Below are positions 8,959-17,495 of a stretch of 64,000 bases of DNA, piece after piece. Source of the stretch: Austwickia sp. GTDB taxonomy: Bacteria > Actinomycetota > Actinomycetes > Actinomycetales > Dermatophilaceae. Position 1 is the stretch's first letter. The number at the start of each line of letters is the position of its first letter. The stretch lies in the NCBI GenBank assembly GCA_016699675.1, contig CP064985.1:2356001-2420000 (forward strand), given 5' to 3'. The notes below the pieces were generated by a model that saw only the letters and a list, made by a program, of their open reading frames with translations, had not been told where the DNA came from and made no database searches. Made by a program: the position numbers and the translations under genes.

Positions 8959-9780
8959 TCAGGCCCGCAGCTTGTAGACGGTGGCGCGCCCGATCGTCTC
9001 GCGGATCCACTGATCGTCGACGTTCATCGTGGTCTCCGCGCCCCCGAGGAACAGGTAGCCGTCGGGCCGGATGATCTTCTTGACCTGCGCGAGGATCTGC
9101 TTCTTCGTCTCGACGTCGAAGTAGATCAGCACGTTGCGCAGGAACACCACGTCCATCTGCGGCATCGGCGGGAACGGCTCCGACAGGTTCATGAACTTCG
9201 TCTCGACCATGTTCCGCAGGCGGGAGTCGATCTGATAGTTCATGCCGTGCCGGGCGAAGTACCGGACCAGCAGCTGCGCCGGCAGACCCCGGTTGACCTC
9301 GAACTGGTTGTAGATGCCCTCCTTGGTGCGGGTGAGCATCTGCGTGTCGATGTCGGTGGCGAGCAGGCGAATCCGCCAGCTCGGGTCCGCGCCGATGAGC
9401 TCCTGGATCGACATCGCGATCGTGTAGGGCTCCTGGCCGGAGCTGCACGCCGCGCACCAGATGTTGAGCGACCGCTCCCGGCCGCGCTGCACCAGCAGGT
9501 CGGGCAGGATCTGGTCGGACAGCGCCCGGAACGGGTGGATGTCCCGGAAGAAGCTGGTCTCATTCGTGGTCATCGCCTCGACGACCTGGTCCCGCAGCGG
9601 CCCGTTCGGGGCCTGCCGCAGCTTGCTGACCAGCTCACCGATGGACGCGTCGCCGCGCTCGCGGGCCAGCGTCTGCAGCCGCGACTCGATCAGGTATTCC
9701 TTGCTGCGGTCGAGCACGATGGCCGAGCGCGCCCGGACCACCTGGCTGACGAAGTCGATATCCGGACCGGAGATGGTCAT
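8959..9780 (-). CDS. cheR: Chemotaxis protein methyltransferase CheR
   Basis: CheR transfers methyl groups from S-adenosylmethionine to glutamates of chemoreceptors. The ATG at 9778-9780 overlaps the cheB stop (ATGA) and gives 273 residues. The N-terminal helical domain ends with TTNETSFFRD, the SAM-binding motif is SLNIWCAACSSGQEPYTIAM, and the Rossmann domain continues through LLATDIDTQML and DVVFLRNVLIYFD. It is the last gene of cheY-cheB-cheR. Confidence 0.96.
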   Translation of the reverse strand: MTISGPDIDFVSQVVRARSAIVLDRSKEYLIESRLQTLARERGDASIGELVSKLRQAPNGPLRDQVVEAMTTNETSFFRDIHPFRALSDQILPDLLVQRGRERSLNIWCAACSSGQEPYTIAMSIQELIGADPSWRIRLLATDIDTQMLTRTKEGIYNQFEVNRGLPAQLLVRYFARHGMNYQIDSRLRNMVETKFMNLSEPFPPMPQMDVVFLRNVLIYFDVETKKQILAQVKKIIRPDGYLFLGGAETTMNVDDQWIRETIGRATVYKLRA

Positions 9781-10952
9781 AGCGTCCTCCTCGGTGCCGA
9801 GCCGCCGCGGCCCGCGTTGACGCGTTGGGTGATGGTGTCGGCGAGTTTGCCGAGCGGCAGGACCTCGCAGGGCAGTCCGGCCTGTACGGCGGCGCCCGGC
9901 ATGCCCCAGACGACCGAGGTCGCCTCGTCCTGCACGAGCAGCGTGCCGCCGCCGCGGATGATGTGCTCGGCGCCGCGGTGGCCGTCGCTGCCCATCCCGG
10001 TCATGATCACCGAGAGGATGTGCGACCCGTACATCTCGCAGATCGAGCGGAACATCGGGTCCACCGCGGGGCGGCAGTAGTTCTCCTGGGGGCCCTGATC
10101 GAGGACCACCACGGGACCGTTGGCCGCCTGCTTGAACCGCATGTGCCAATCGCCGGGGGCGATGTAGACGTGGCCGGGCTTGAGCGGGTCGCCGGCGGCG
10201 GCCTCTTTGACCTCGACCTTGGACTTGGCGTTGAGCCGCTGCGCGAACAGCTGGGTGAACACCGGCGGCATGTGCTGGGTGACGACGACCGGCACCGGGA
10301 AGTTCGCGGGCAGGGCGGTGACGACCGTGGTCAGCGCGTCGGGACCGCCGGTCGAGACGCCGATGGCGACGACGTCGACCCGGTTGCCCGGGGCCGCGGC
10401 CTTGAGCGGACCGCTGGCCCCTGGAGCCGGCGGCGCGGCGAGCGACCCGGCCGCACCCGGCGCACCGGGGCGGCCGCCGGCGCCCGGCGGGGGCGCCCCG
10501 AAGGCGGGCCGCGCGGCCCGTCCGGCGGGGACGATCGGCGCGCGCCCGGTGAGCGACTTGATCTTGGGGATCAGTTGGCTGCGGACGGCCTCCATCGACT
10601 CGGACAGCGAGCCGACGTTGGCGGGCTTGCAGACGTAGTCGGAGGCGCCCCGCTCGAGCGCGTCCAGCGTGGCGCCGGCGCCCCGCTCGGTCAGCGTCGA
10701 GAACATGATGATGGGCAGCTTCTTGTACGTCTTGCGGACCTCGACGAGGGTCTGCAGGCCGTCCATGATCGGCATCTCGACGTCGAGCGTGAGCACGTCG
10801 GGCTTCAGCATCGGGATCTTATCGAGGGCGTTCTTGCCGTTGACGGCGGTGCCCACGACCTCGATCTCGGGGTCGGCCGCGAGGACGTCGGCGACGAGCC
10901 GGCGGATGACCACCGAGTCGTCACAGACCATCGCGCGAATCTTCTCGGCCAT
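9777..10952 (-). CDS. cheB: Protein-glutamate methylesterase/deamidase CheB
   Basis: The 391-residue CheB has a receiver domain (1-125; phospho-acceptor Asp57 in LTLDVEMP, Lys in CKPANV), a Gly/Ala/Pro-rich linker (about 135-190) and a methylesterase domain. The esterase triad is visible: Ser in AIGVSTGGPDA, His in VTQHMPP and Asp in TGMGSDGHRG. It removes methyl groups added by CheR once phosphorylated by CheA. The start abuts the cheY stop (CATCA arrangement) and the stop overlaps cheR. Confidence 0.96.
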   Translation of the reverse strand: MAEKIRAMVCDDSVVIRRLVADVLAADPEIEVVGTAVNGKNALDKIPMLKPDVLTLDVEMPIMDGLQTLVEVRKTYKKLPIIMFSTLTERGAGATLDALERGASDYVCKPANVGSLSESMEAVRSQLIPKIKSLTGRAPIVPAGRAARPAFGAPPPGAGGRPGAPGAAGSLAAPPAPGASGPLKAAAPGNRVDVVAIGVSTGGPDALTTVVTALPANFPVPVVVTQHMPPVFTQLFAQRLNAKSKVEVKEAAAGDPLKPGHVYIAPGDWHMRFKQAANGPVVVLDQGPQENYCRPAVDPMFRSICEMYGSHILSVIMTGMGSDGHRGAEHIIRGGGTLLVQDEATSVVWGMPGAAVQAGLPCEVLPLGKLADTITQRVNAGRGGSAPRRTL

Positions 10953-11317
10953 CAGAGCAGCCCCAGCATCGCGAGCTTGTCCTCGATGATCTCCGTGGTG
11001 AAGGGCTTGATGACGTACTCGTGCGCGCCCGCGGCGAGCGCGCGCACGATGTTGGCCTGCTCCGCCTCGGTGGTGACCATCATCAGCGTGATGTCCCGCC
11101 AGTCGCGGTTCTTGCGGACCTCGACGATGAACTCGAGCCCGTTCATGACCGGCATGTTCCAGTCAATGAGGCAGACGTCGGGCAGCGGGCCGCGCTGCAC
11201 CGCCTCGAGCGCCTGCGCCCCGTCGCCCACGGCCTCCACCTCGAAACCGAGGCTGTCCATGGTCCGCGTCAGGATCGTGCGCATCGCGCGCGAGTCGTCG
11301 ATCACCAGTGCACGCAT
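10952..11317 (-). CDS. cheY: Chemotaxis response regulator CheY
   Basis: The 121-residue protein is a lone receiver domain: acidic pair IDDSR, phospho-acceptor Asp52 in LIDWNMPVMNG, Thr in MVTTEAE and Lys104 in YVIKPF. Phosphorylated CheY binds the flagellar switch. The start is ATG 11315-11317 with a weak ribosome binding site; the frame is open upstream only by GC bias. It forms a unit with cheB and cheR. Confidence 0.95.
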   Translation of the reverse strand: MRALVIDDSRAMRTILTRTMDSLGFEVEAVGDGAQALEAVQRGPLPDVCLIDWNMPVMNGLEFIVEVRKNRDWRDITLMMVTTEAEQANIVRALAAGAHEYVIKPFTTEIIEDKLAMLGLL

Positions 11318-11424
11318 TTCGTCCTCTAGGTGTTCTGGGCCCCGTGTCGGGCTCGGGCGGGTCCGCCTGGCAAGGGCGGAGGGGCACGGCGGGTATGGCG
11401 CCGCAGGCCGGCTCGGCGGTCGCG

Positions 11425-11865
11425 CTAGGCGGCGGCCGCCGCGCCATCCACGGCGACGGCCTTGTCCGTGTCGAGGACGAGCATGAGGTCGTGATCGAGC
11501 TTGCAGACCTTGACGACGAGGTCGCGGACGCGCGCCGGGACGGTCTCCGGGGGCGCCTCGAAGCGATCCAGGTCGGGTTCGAGGACGTCGCCGATCTCGT
11601 CCACGAGGAGGCTGGTGGCGCCCTCGCTGGTGCGGACGACGACGTTGGTGGCCTGCGTGCTGGCGTCCCGGTCGGGCAGGCCGATCCGGCGGCGCAGGTC
11701 CACGGTGATGACGATCTGGCCCCGCAGGTTGATGAGGCCACACACCTCCGGCGAGCTCAGCGGCACCTTGGTGAGGTCCTGCTGACGCAGGACTTCCTGA
11801 ACGGTCTCCACCGGCACCCCGAAGAGGTGGCCGCCGAGGCGGAAGGTACAGAACTGGTTCGCCAT
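11425..11865 (-). CDS. cheW: Chemotaxis coupling protein CheW (copy 1)
   Basis: The 146-residue CheW-like protein starts at ATG 11863-11865 after GGAAGAG and has the family core LFGVPVETVQEVL, GLINLRGQIVITVDLR and VDEIGDVLEP. CheW bridges receptors and CheA. By eye it is about 85% identical to the CheW encoded 280 bp upstream, so the two arose by a recent tandem duplication. It seems to have its own promoter because a strong hairpin separates it from copy 2. Confidence 0.94.
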   Translation of the reverse strand: MANQFCTFRLGGHLFGVPVETVQEVLRQQDLTKVPLSSPEVCGLINLRGQIVITVDLRRRIGLPDRDASTQATNVVVRTSEGATSLLVDEIGDVLEPDLDRFEAPPETVPARVRDLVVKVCKLDHDLMLVLDTDKAVAVDGAAAAA

Positions 11866-11994
11866 GGGTGCTCTTCCATAGGAGGGACTCGGGACCGTGG
11901 ACCGACCGGTGCCTCTCCCAGGATCGGCAGTTGGCGCGCGCTCCTGAGGCCCGGCTGGACCCGCCCACCGGGCGAGCCCGGCGGCACACTCAAC

Positions 11995-12022
11995 ACATCG
12001 GCGAACGCGCAACGTTCTCAAG
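11995..12022 (-). promoter_or_regulatory. Weak FliA-like promoter candidate upstream of cheW copy 1
   Basis: On the minus strand a CTTGA element (12018-12022) precedes GCCGATGT (11995-12002); CTTG to GCCGAT is N16. The -35 differs from the CTCA seen at flgB, fliM and flhA, so this is only tentative. It lies about 130 bp before the cheW start. Confidence 0.3.
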
Positions 12023-12081
12023 GACTCTCGGCCCCACCCCGGAGTGGTCGGGATTCCTCAGTGGGGGTGCCCTTCCACGAC

Positions 12082-12120
12082 CGTGGGCCGGCACCCCCGC
12101 GTTGGGGATGCCGGCCCACG
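12082..12120 (-). terminator. Terminator hairpin after cheW copy 2
   Basis: A 12-bp perfect stem (CGTGGGCCGGCA at 12082-12093 with complement at 12109-12120), extended by C/G pairs, lies 24 bp downstream of the second cheW stop. It should separate the cheA-cheW unit from cheW copy 1. Confidence 0.75.
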
Positions 12121-12143
12121 CCGTACGTCGTTGCGCGTCGCGA

Positions 12144-12587
12144 TCAGGCGGCCTCGGCGCCGACCGACGCGGCCTTCTCGGTGTCGAGCACCAGCATCAG
12201 GTCGTGGTCGAGCTTGCAGACCTTGACCACCATGTCGCGGACCTGAGCCGGCACCGTCTCCGGTGGCGCCTCGAACCGGTCGAGATCCGGCTCCAGCACG
12301 TCCCCGATCTCGTCGACCTGCAGGCTGGTAGCGCCCTCGCTGGTGCGGACCACCACGTTCGTGGCGGGCTGGTCCTTGTCGCGCGGCGGCAGGCCCATCT
12401 GGTGGCGCAGGTCCACCGTGATGACGATCTGGCCGCGCAGGTTGATGAGCCCGGACACGGCGCCCGGCGCGAGCGGAACCTTGGTCAGATCCTGCTGGCG
12501 CAGGACCTCCTGGACGGTCTCGACGGGAACGCCGAAGAGGTGGCCGCCCAGCCTGAAGGTGCAGTACTGATGGGTCACGAAGCTCAC
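12144..12587 (-). CDS. cheW: Chemotaxis coupling protein CheW (copy 2)
   Basis: The 147-residue CheW homologue has the same core motifs as copy 1 and diverges mainly at the extreme N-terminus, around residues 40-75 and at the C-terminus. Its GTG start (12585-12587) overlaps the cheA stop (GTGA), so it is translationally coupled to the kinase. An alternative GTG three codons later (VTHQYCTF) is possible. Being coupled, this is the likely main partner of CheA. Confidence 0.93.
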   Translation of the reverse strand: MSFVTHQYCTFRLGGHLFGVPVETVQEVLRQQDLTKVPLAPGAVSGLINLRGQIVITVDLRHQMGLPPRDKDQPATNVVVRTSEGATSLQVDEIGDVLEPDLDRFEAPPETVPAQVRDMVVKVCKLDHDLMLVLDTEKAASVGAEAA

Positions 12588-15210
12588 CGCAGCCCGGCGT
12601 ACTCGTCGTCGTCCGTGAACTGCTGGCCGTAGTTCTCCAGCTCCGGCGGCAGCATGCCGAGCAGCGCGTGGTCGATGTTGAGCAGCTCGGTGACGTGCTC
12701 GTTGACGACCGCGGAGCCGAGGTTGCCGCCGGTGTCGAGGTGCGTGCGGATGGCCAGCTCGTCCTCGACGATGTCGAGCACCTGGCTGACCACGAAGCCG
12801 AACAGCTGCCCGCGGTGCTGGCAGACGACGACCTGCAGCGGCGCGTTCTCCTCCATCGCCTCGTAGCTCCCGTAGTCGTCCGCGAGCCGGAGCAGCGGGA
12901 GGATGACGCCGCGGTACTGGACCACCTGGTTCGCCCCACCGTCTCCACGCGAGACATCGGGAACTCCTCGAGGCGCTCGACGACCTTGAGCGGCAGCGCC
13001 GCCCGGCGGCCGTTGCCGAGCTTGACCACGAGCAGCGAGGTGGCGTCGGTGTTCGAGCGGCGCGCGGCCTCCTCGGCGGCCCGCTTGGCGGCCTCGCCCG
13101 AGTCGTTGATCATGCCGGCGCGGCCGGCCAGGCTGTTGGCGTCGAGGATCAGCGCGACGCGGCCGTCACCCATGAGGGTGGCGCCGGCGTAGAGGTTGAT
13201 CCCGCGCAGCTGCTTGCCCAGCGGCTTGACGACGATCTCCTCGGTGTCCTCGATGTCGTCGACGACCAGCCCGAACTGCTTCTCGTCGGCCTTGAGGACC
13301 GCGATGAAGGTCGTCTCGTGCTCGACCTCGTCGGCGCCGATCTGCTTGCGCAGGTCGACGAGCGGGAGCAGCGCGCCGCGCAGCCGGTACACCGGGGTGC
13401 CCTGGATGTTCTCCAGGCGCTCGGCCGCCTGCTCCTTGTCGAGGCGCACCAGCTCCAGCAGGTTGACCTGCGGGATCGCGAACATGTTCTCGTCGCCGCG
13501 CACCAACAGGGCGGGGATGATCGCCAGGGTCAGCGGGATCTTGATGCGGACCGTGGTGCCTTCGCCGGTGACGCTGCTGACGTCGATGACGCCACCGATC
13601 TTCTCGATGTTCGTCTTGACGACGTCCATGCCGACGCCGCGGCCGGAGACGTTGGTGACGGCGGCGGCGGTGGAGAATCCGGCGCGGAAGATCAGGTGGA
13701 AGGCGTCGCGGTCGCTCATCCGGTCCGCTTCTTCGCGGGACAGGAGCTGCTTCTCGACGGCCTTGTCGCGGAGCTTGTCGGGGTCGATCCCGGCGCCGTC
13801 ATCGATGATCTCGATGTTGACCTGGCCGCCCTCGTGGAAGGCGCGCATGAGCAGGCGGCCCTCGGCCGGCTTGCCCTTGGCGACGCGCACGTCCGGCGGC
13901 TCGATGCCGTGGTCGCAGGAGTTGCGGACCAGGTGGGTCAGCGGGTCCTTGATGGCCTCGAGGATCGTCTTGTCGAGTTCGGTCTCCTTGCCCTCCATCT
14001 CGACGCGGATCTGGCGGCCCATCTGGTTGGCCAGGTCGCGCACGACGCGGGGGATCTTGGACCAGACGTTGTCGATGGGCTGCATGCGCGTCTTCATGAC
14101 GCCCTCCTGCAGCTCGCCGGCGACGAGGTTGAGTCGGTGCATGGACCGCATGAGCTCCTGGTCCTGGCGCGCGGCGGCGCGCTGGATCAGCTGGTTGCGG
14201 GTCAGGACCAGCTCGCCGACCAGGTTCATCAGCGTGTCGAGCAGGTCGACGTCGACGCGGATGCTGGAGTCGGCGACGCTGCGCCGCTCGCCCTCACCCT
14301 TGGCCTTCGCCGGCTGGGAGGCGGCCTGGCCCGCGGGCTGGGACGCGGCCTTCGCGGCGGTCGCCTGGGCGGCCGCGGCCGCGGTGGCGGCCTCGGCGGG
14401 GGCGGTCGGTACGGCGGGTGCGGGTGCGGCTGTCTCGGCGGGCGGCTCGGACGGGCCCTCCGCGACGGCGACCGGGGCCGCGGGTGCGGCGGCGCCGCCG
14501 GCGGCCTCGGCCGCGGCGTGGGCGACGGTGGCGGCGGCCTGCGCGGCCCCGCTCTCGGCGGCGGCCTGGGCCGCCTCGGCGGCGTGCTCCAGCTGCGCCG
14601 ATTGCACGCTCTCGGCGGCGTCGACGATCTGGGCGACCTCGGCGGCCTGCGCGGCGACGTCGGCGGCCTGGGCCGCCTCGGCGGCGTGCTCCAGCTGCGC
14701 CGATTGCGCGCTCTCGGCGGCGTCGACGATCTGGGCGACCTCGGCGGCCTGCGCGGCGACGTCGGCGGCCTGCGCGGCCACCTCCGCGGCCTGCGCCGCC
14801 GGGGTGGCGGCCGCGTCACGGAACCGGCCCTCCAGGAGGTCCTGCAGGTGGGTGACGAGCTCGGTGTACGCCTCCGTACCCTCGTTCCCGTCGTTCTCGA
14901 TGTGACCGAGCAGGGCGCGGACCGCGTCGACCATTTCGAGCATGGTCGTGGCGATCTCGTTGTTCAGGGCCATCTCGCCGTCGCGGAGCTTGCTCAGCAG
15001 GCTCTCTCCGGCGTGGGCCACGCTCTCCAGGGTGTGCAGGGCGAGGAAGCCACTGGTGCCCTTGATCGTGTGCAGGGTGCGGAAGATGCTCGACAGCAGT
15101 TCACGGGAGTTCGGGTCGCGCTCGAGGGCGAGCAGATCCTGGTCCAACTGGTCAAGGTTCTCGTGGGACTCGATCAGGAACTCCTGAACGATCTCCTCCA
15201 TGCCTTCCAT
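12584..15210 (-). pseudogene. cheA: Chemotaxis histidine kinase CheA, apparent single-base frameshift in the CheW-like domain
   Basis: CheA autophosphorylates and passes phosphate to CheY and CheB. Start ATG 15208-15210 follows GAGGAG at 7 bases. Seen in order: HPt domain with His47 in FRTLHTIKG; a long Ala-rich linker with a duplicated segment and no recognisable P2; dimerisation domain (LLDTLMNLVGELVLTRNQ); HATPase with LVRNSCDHGI, DDGAGI and GRGVGMDVV; then the CheW-like P5. At 12934-12937 a run of four G (coding strand) breaks the frame; one more G joins VETVG to ANQVVQYRGVILPLL and restores a 875-residue protein ending at 12584. All catalytic domains are upstream of the break. Either a base-calling error or a real loss of P5 coupling. 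Confidence 0.9.
14581..14784 (-). repeat. 102-bp tandem duplication inside the cheA linker
   Basis: Two head-to-tail copies (14581-14682 and 14683-14784) are nearly identical and encode 34 residues each, of the type AAEVAQIVDAAES. The period keeps the frame, so copy number could vary without breaking CheA. Confidence 0.88.
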
Positions 15211-15229
15211 CGGCAAACTCCTCGTGAGA

Positions 15230-15249
15230 CTAGCCCGGAGATTTCACGG
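15230..15249 (+). repeat. Left terminal inverted repeat of the IS1380-type element
   Basis: Begins CTAGCCCGGA, then partly matches the inverted right end (positions 13-14, 16-17 and 19-20 of the repeat). Confidence 0.75.
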
Positions 15250-15343
15250 CGGTGAGCGTGCCGTGACGTGAAAAGTGCCCTTGAGCTGCGAGGATGTCGA
15301 TTGTCTAGGCCGATATCCGCGTGGTTCGAAGGGCACTTCCCAG

Positions 15344-16745
15344 GTGAGTAAGCGTAGCGGTCCCTATCCCCTTGTCCGAGTCGACACCGCGGCAGTGCCC
15401 GCGGTCGCGCACGCGGGGGTGTGCTGCTGACCCGGACCGCGACCACCTCCGGGCTGGTCGGGGCGTTGAGTGCGGCGCTGACGCCGTGGCGTAAGTCGCT
15501 GGCCCGGCATGACCCGGCCAAGGTGCTGCTCGATCTGGCGATCTCGCTGGTCCTGGGTGGGGACGCCTGCCGTGATGTGGCGCTCATCCGCTCCGAGCCG
15601 GGCCTGTATGGCCTGGTGGCCTCTGATGCCACGATCTCGCGCACGATCGCGGCCCTGGCCGGCGACGTGGCCGCCGTGGAGAAGGCCGTGGCCGCGGCCC
15701 GAACCGCGGCCCGCGCCCACGTGTGGCATCGGGCCGGAACCCATGCCCCGAACCACGCAGCCTCAGCAACCGATCCGCTGGTCATCGACCTTGACGCGAC
15801 GCTGATCACGGCCCACTCCGAGAAGGAGAACGCCGCCGCCACGTTCAAACATGGCTACGGCTTCCACCCGCTGTGCGCCTTCCTCGACCACGGCAAGACG
15901 GGCACCGGCGAACCGCTCGGCATGCTGCTGCGAGCGGGGAACGCTGGGTCGAACACGGCCGCTGACCACATCGCCGTGACCAAGACGGCGCTGGCGGCGG
16001 TGCCCGGGATCAACCCCTCCCGGCCCGGCAAGAAAGTCTTGATCCGCACCGACGGCGCCGGTGGCACCCGGGAGTTCCTGACCTTCCTGGACCGGCGCGG
16101 CCTGTCGTACTCCATCGGGTACACCCTGCCCACCAGCACGCCCCAGCTGTACGCGCTGATCCCCGAGACCGCCTGGCAGGTCGCCCTCGACGCCGACGGC
16201 GGCGTCCGGGACGGCGCGGCCGTCGTCGAGCTCACCGACCTCCTCGCGGCTAAGGGTCTCCTCACGGGGTACCCGGCCGGGATGCGGGTCATCGTCCGAC
16301 GCGAACGACCCCACCCCGGCGCCCAACTCCGCTTCACCGACGTCGGGGGTACCGGCTGACCGCTTTCGTCACCAACACGACCCGTGGGCAACTGGCCGAC
16401 CTGGAACTACGCCACCGGCGCCGGGCCCGCTGCGAAGACCGGATCCGCATCGCCAAAGACACCGGCCTGACCAACCTGCCCCTGCAGGGCTTCGCCCAGA
16501 ACCGAATCTGGCTCCTGATCGTGCAACTCGCGAACGACCTGATCGCGTGGATGGGCATGCTGGCCTTCACCAGCACCGATGCCCGCCGCTGGGAACCCAA
16601 GACGCTACGGCTGCGGCTCTTCACCATCGCAGCCACCCTGGCCCACACCGGTAGGCAACGCCTGCTCCACGTCAAGGTCACGGCGCCCTGGGCGGGACTC
16701 TTCACCACCGGATGGGACCGCCTCGCGATCCTGGCCCCGCCCTGA
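15344..16745 (+). pseudogene. IS1380-family DDE transposase, two apparent frameshifts
   Basis: Starting at GTG 15344 the frame encodes VSKRSGPYPLVRVDTA, then shifts at a GGGGG run (15415-15419) into VLLTRTATTSGLVGALSAAL, and shifts again at a GGGGG run (16345-16349) into GYRLTAFVTNT...RCEDRIRIAKDTGLTNLP. With one G added at each run the protein is 467 residues, normal for the family. Family marks are DLDATLITAHSEKENAAATFKHGYGFHPL (first catalytic Asp), IRTDGAGGTREF (second Asp) and RCEDRIRIAKD (catalytic Glu region). Both sites could in principle slip by -1 during translation, but IS1380 elements are not known for that. Confidence 0.85.
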
Positions 16746-16902
16746 GCAACGCCACCACCCCGCCCCGACAACCCGCAACACAGCCCTCGTCCGTGGAAGA
16801 CGACGCCCACCGGAAGCGCCGCCCCGGGACATTGTCATACCCACCGGCCAGAATCAGCCCCACCGAGGCGTCAACGACGGCCCGGCCCCCACCAGCAAGC
16901 CC

Positions 16903-16922
16903 CCATGCAACATCCGGGCTAG
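16903..16922 (-). repeat. Right terminal inverted repeat of the IS1380-type element
   Basis: Read on the minus strand it begins CTAGCCCGGA, matching the left end. The final GGAG of the junction may serve as part of the fliL ribosome binding site. Confidence 0.75.
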
Positions 16923-16934
16923 GAGCTGTTCGAG

Positions 16935-17423
16935 ATGGCTAAGGACAAGGACGAGAAGCCCGCCGAGGGTGAAGCCGCAGAGAAGAAGGGCGGCGGCAAG
17001 AAGATGATCATCGTCATCGCCGCCACCGCGATCGTCGTGCTGCTCGCCGCCGGGCTGGTGTTCAAGATGGTGCTCGGCCCCAAGGAGGCCCCCAAGGACC
17101 TCACCAAGGAGCCCGGCGCCGTGGTGAACCTCAAGGACGCGATGACGCTGAACCTCGCCGACGGCAAGTACCTGAAGATGGGGCTCGCGCTCCAGCTCTC
17201 CGAGGACGCCACGCTCAAGGCGGGCGGTGAGAAGGCGCTGGCCACGTTCGACGGTTCGAAGGCACGCGACGCCGCCATCGGCGTGCTGGGCCACTACACG
17301 ATGGACCAGCTCCTCAAGCCCGAGAACAAAGAGAAGGCCCAGACCACGCTCACCAAGGAAGTGAACGAGCGTTACGAGGGCAAGGTCATCAAGGTCTACT
17401 TCACCGACTTCGTCATGCAGTGA
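16935..17423 (+). CDS. fliL: Flagellar basal body-associated protein FliL
   Basis: FliL (162 residues) is a single-pass inner membrane protein around the stator. It has a charged Lys/Glu-rich cytoplasmic N-terminus, one transmembrane helix at about 24-44 (MIIVIAATAIVVLLAAGLVF) and an extracytoplasmic domain ending EGKVIKVYFTDFVMQ, the classic FliL C-terminus. The start ATG is only 12 bp from the IS end, so the native promoter of this gene has been displaced. Confidence 0.94.
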   Translation: MAKDKDEKPAEGEAAEKKGGGKKMIIVIAATAIVVLLAAGLVFKMVLGPKEAPKDLTKEPGAVVNLKDAMTLNLADGKYLKMGLALQLSEDATLKAGGEKALATFDGSKARDAAIGVLGHYTMDQLLKPENKEKAQTTLTKEVNERYEGKVIKVYFTDFVMQ

Positions 17424-17459
17424 GCCCGCTGTGAAGGCCCCTTCCACCCGCGTATTCGC

Positions 17460-17487
17460 CTCAGAAGCAGGCGTTTCCAGCCGATTC
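17460..17487 (+). promoter_or_regulatory. Candidate FliA (sigma-28) promoter upstream of fliM
   Basis: CTCA (17460-17463), 16 bases, then GCCGATTC (17480-17487), with the same spacing as at flgB and flhA. The -10 lies so close to the GTG of fliM (17496) that a transcript from here would be nearly leaderless and would miss the GAGG ribosome site; this weakens or complicates the call. Confidence 0.5.
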
Positions 17488-17495
17488 GAGGCAAC

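Larger units (their letters stand above)
15230..16922 (+). mobile_element. IS1380-family insertion sequence
   Basis: The 1693-bp element is bounded by imperfect terminal inverted repeats that share CTAGCCCGGA (15230-15239; inverted at 16913-16922), about 16 of 20 positions matching. Size and transposase fit the IS1380 family. The flanking tetramers (GAGA left, GAGC right) are not an exact target duplication. It lies 19 bp before cheA and 12 bp before fliL, so it takes up nearly the whole divergent junction. Confidence 0.87.

Noticed and set aside
15315..15325. GCCGATAT inside the left end of the IS, and a second at 8831-8839 on minus, as FliA -10 boxes
   Set aside because: Neither has CTCA at 15-17 bases upstream; the sequence in the IS belongs to the element.
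15279..15341. AAGTGCCCTT / AAGGGCACTT inverted repeat as a terminator
   Set aside because: The loop is about 50 bases and the repeat lies inside the IS upstream of the transposase; more likely an internal IS feature.
16345..16349. Programmed -1 frameshifting in the IS1380 transposase
   Set aside because: The GGGGG run would allow it, but the family is not known to use it and four unrelated genes in the window show the same one-base deficit.
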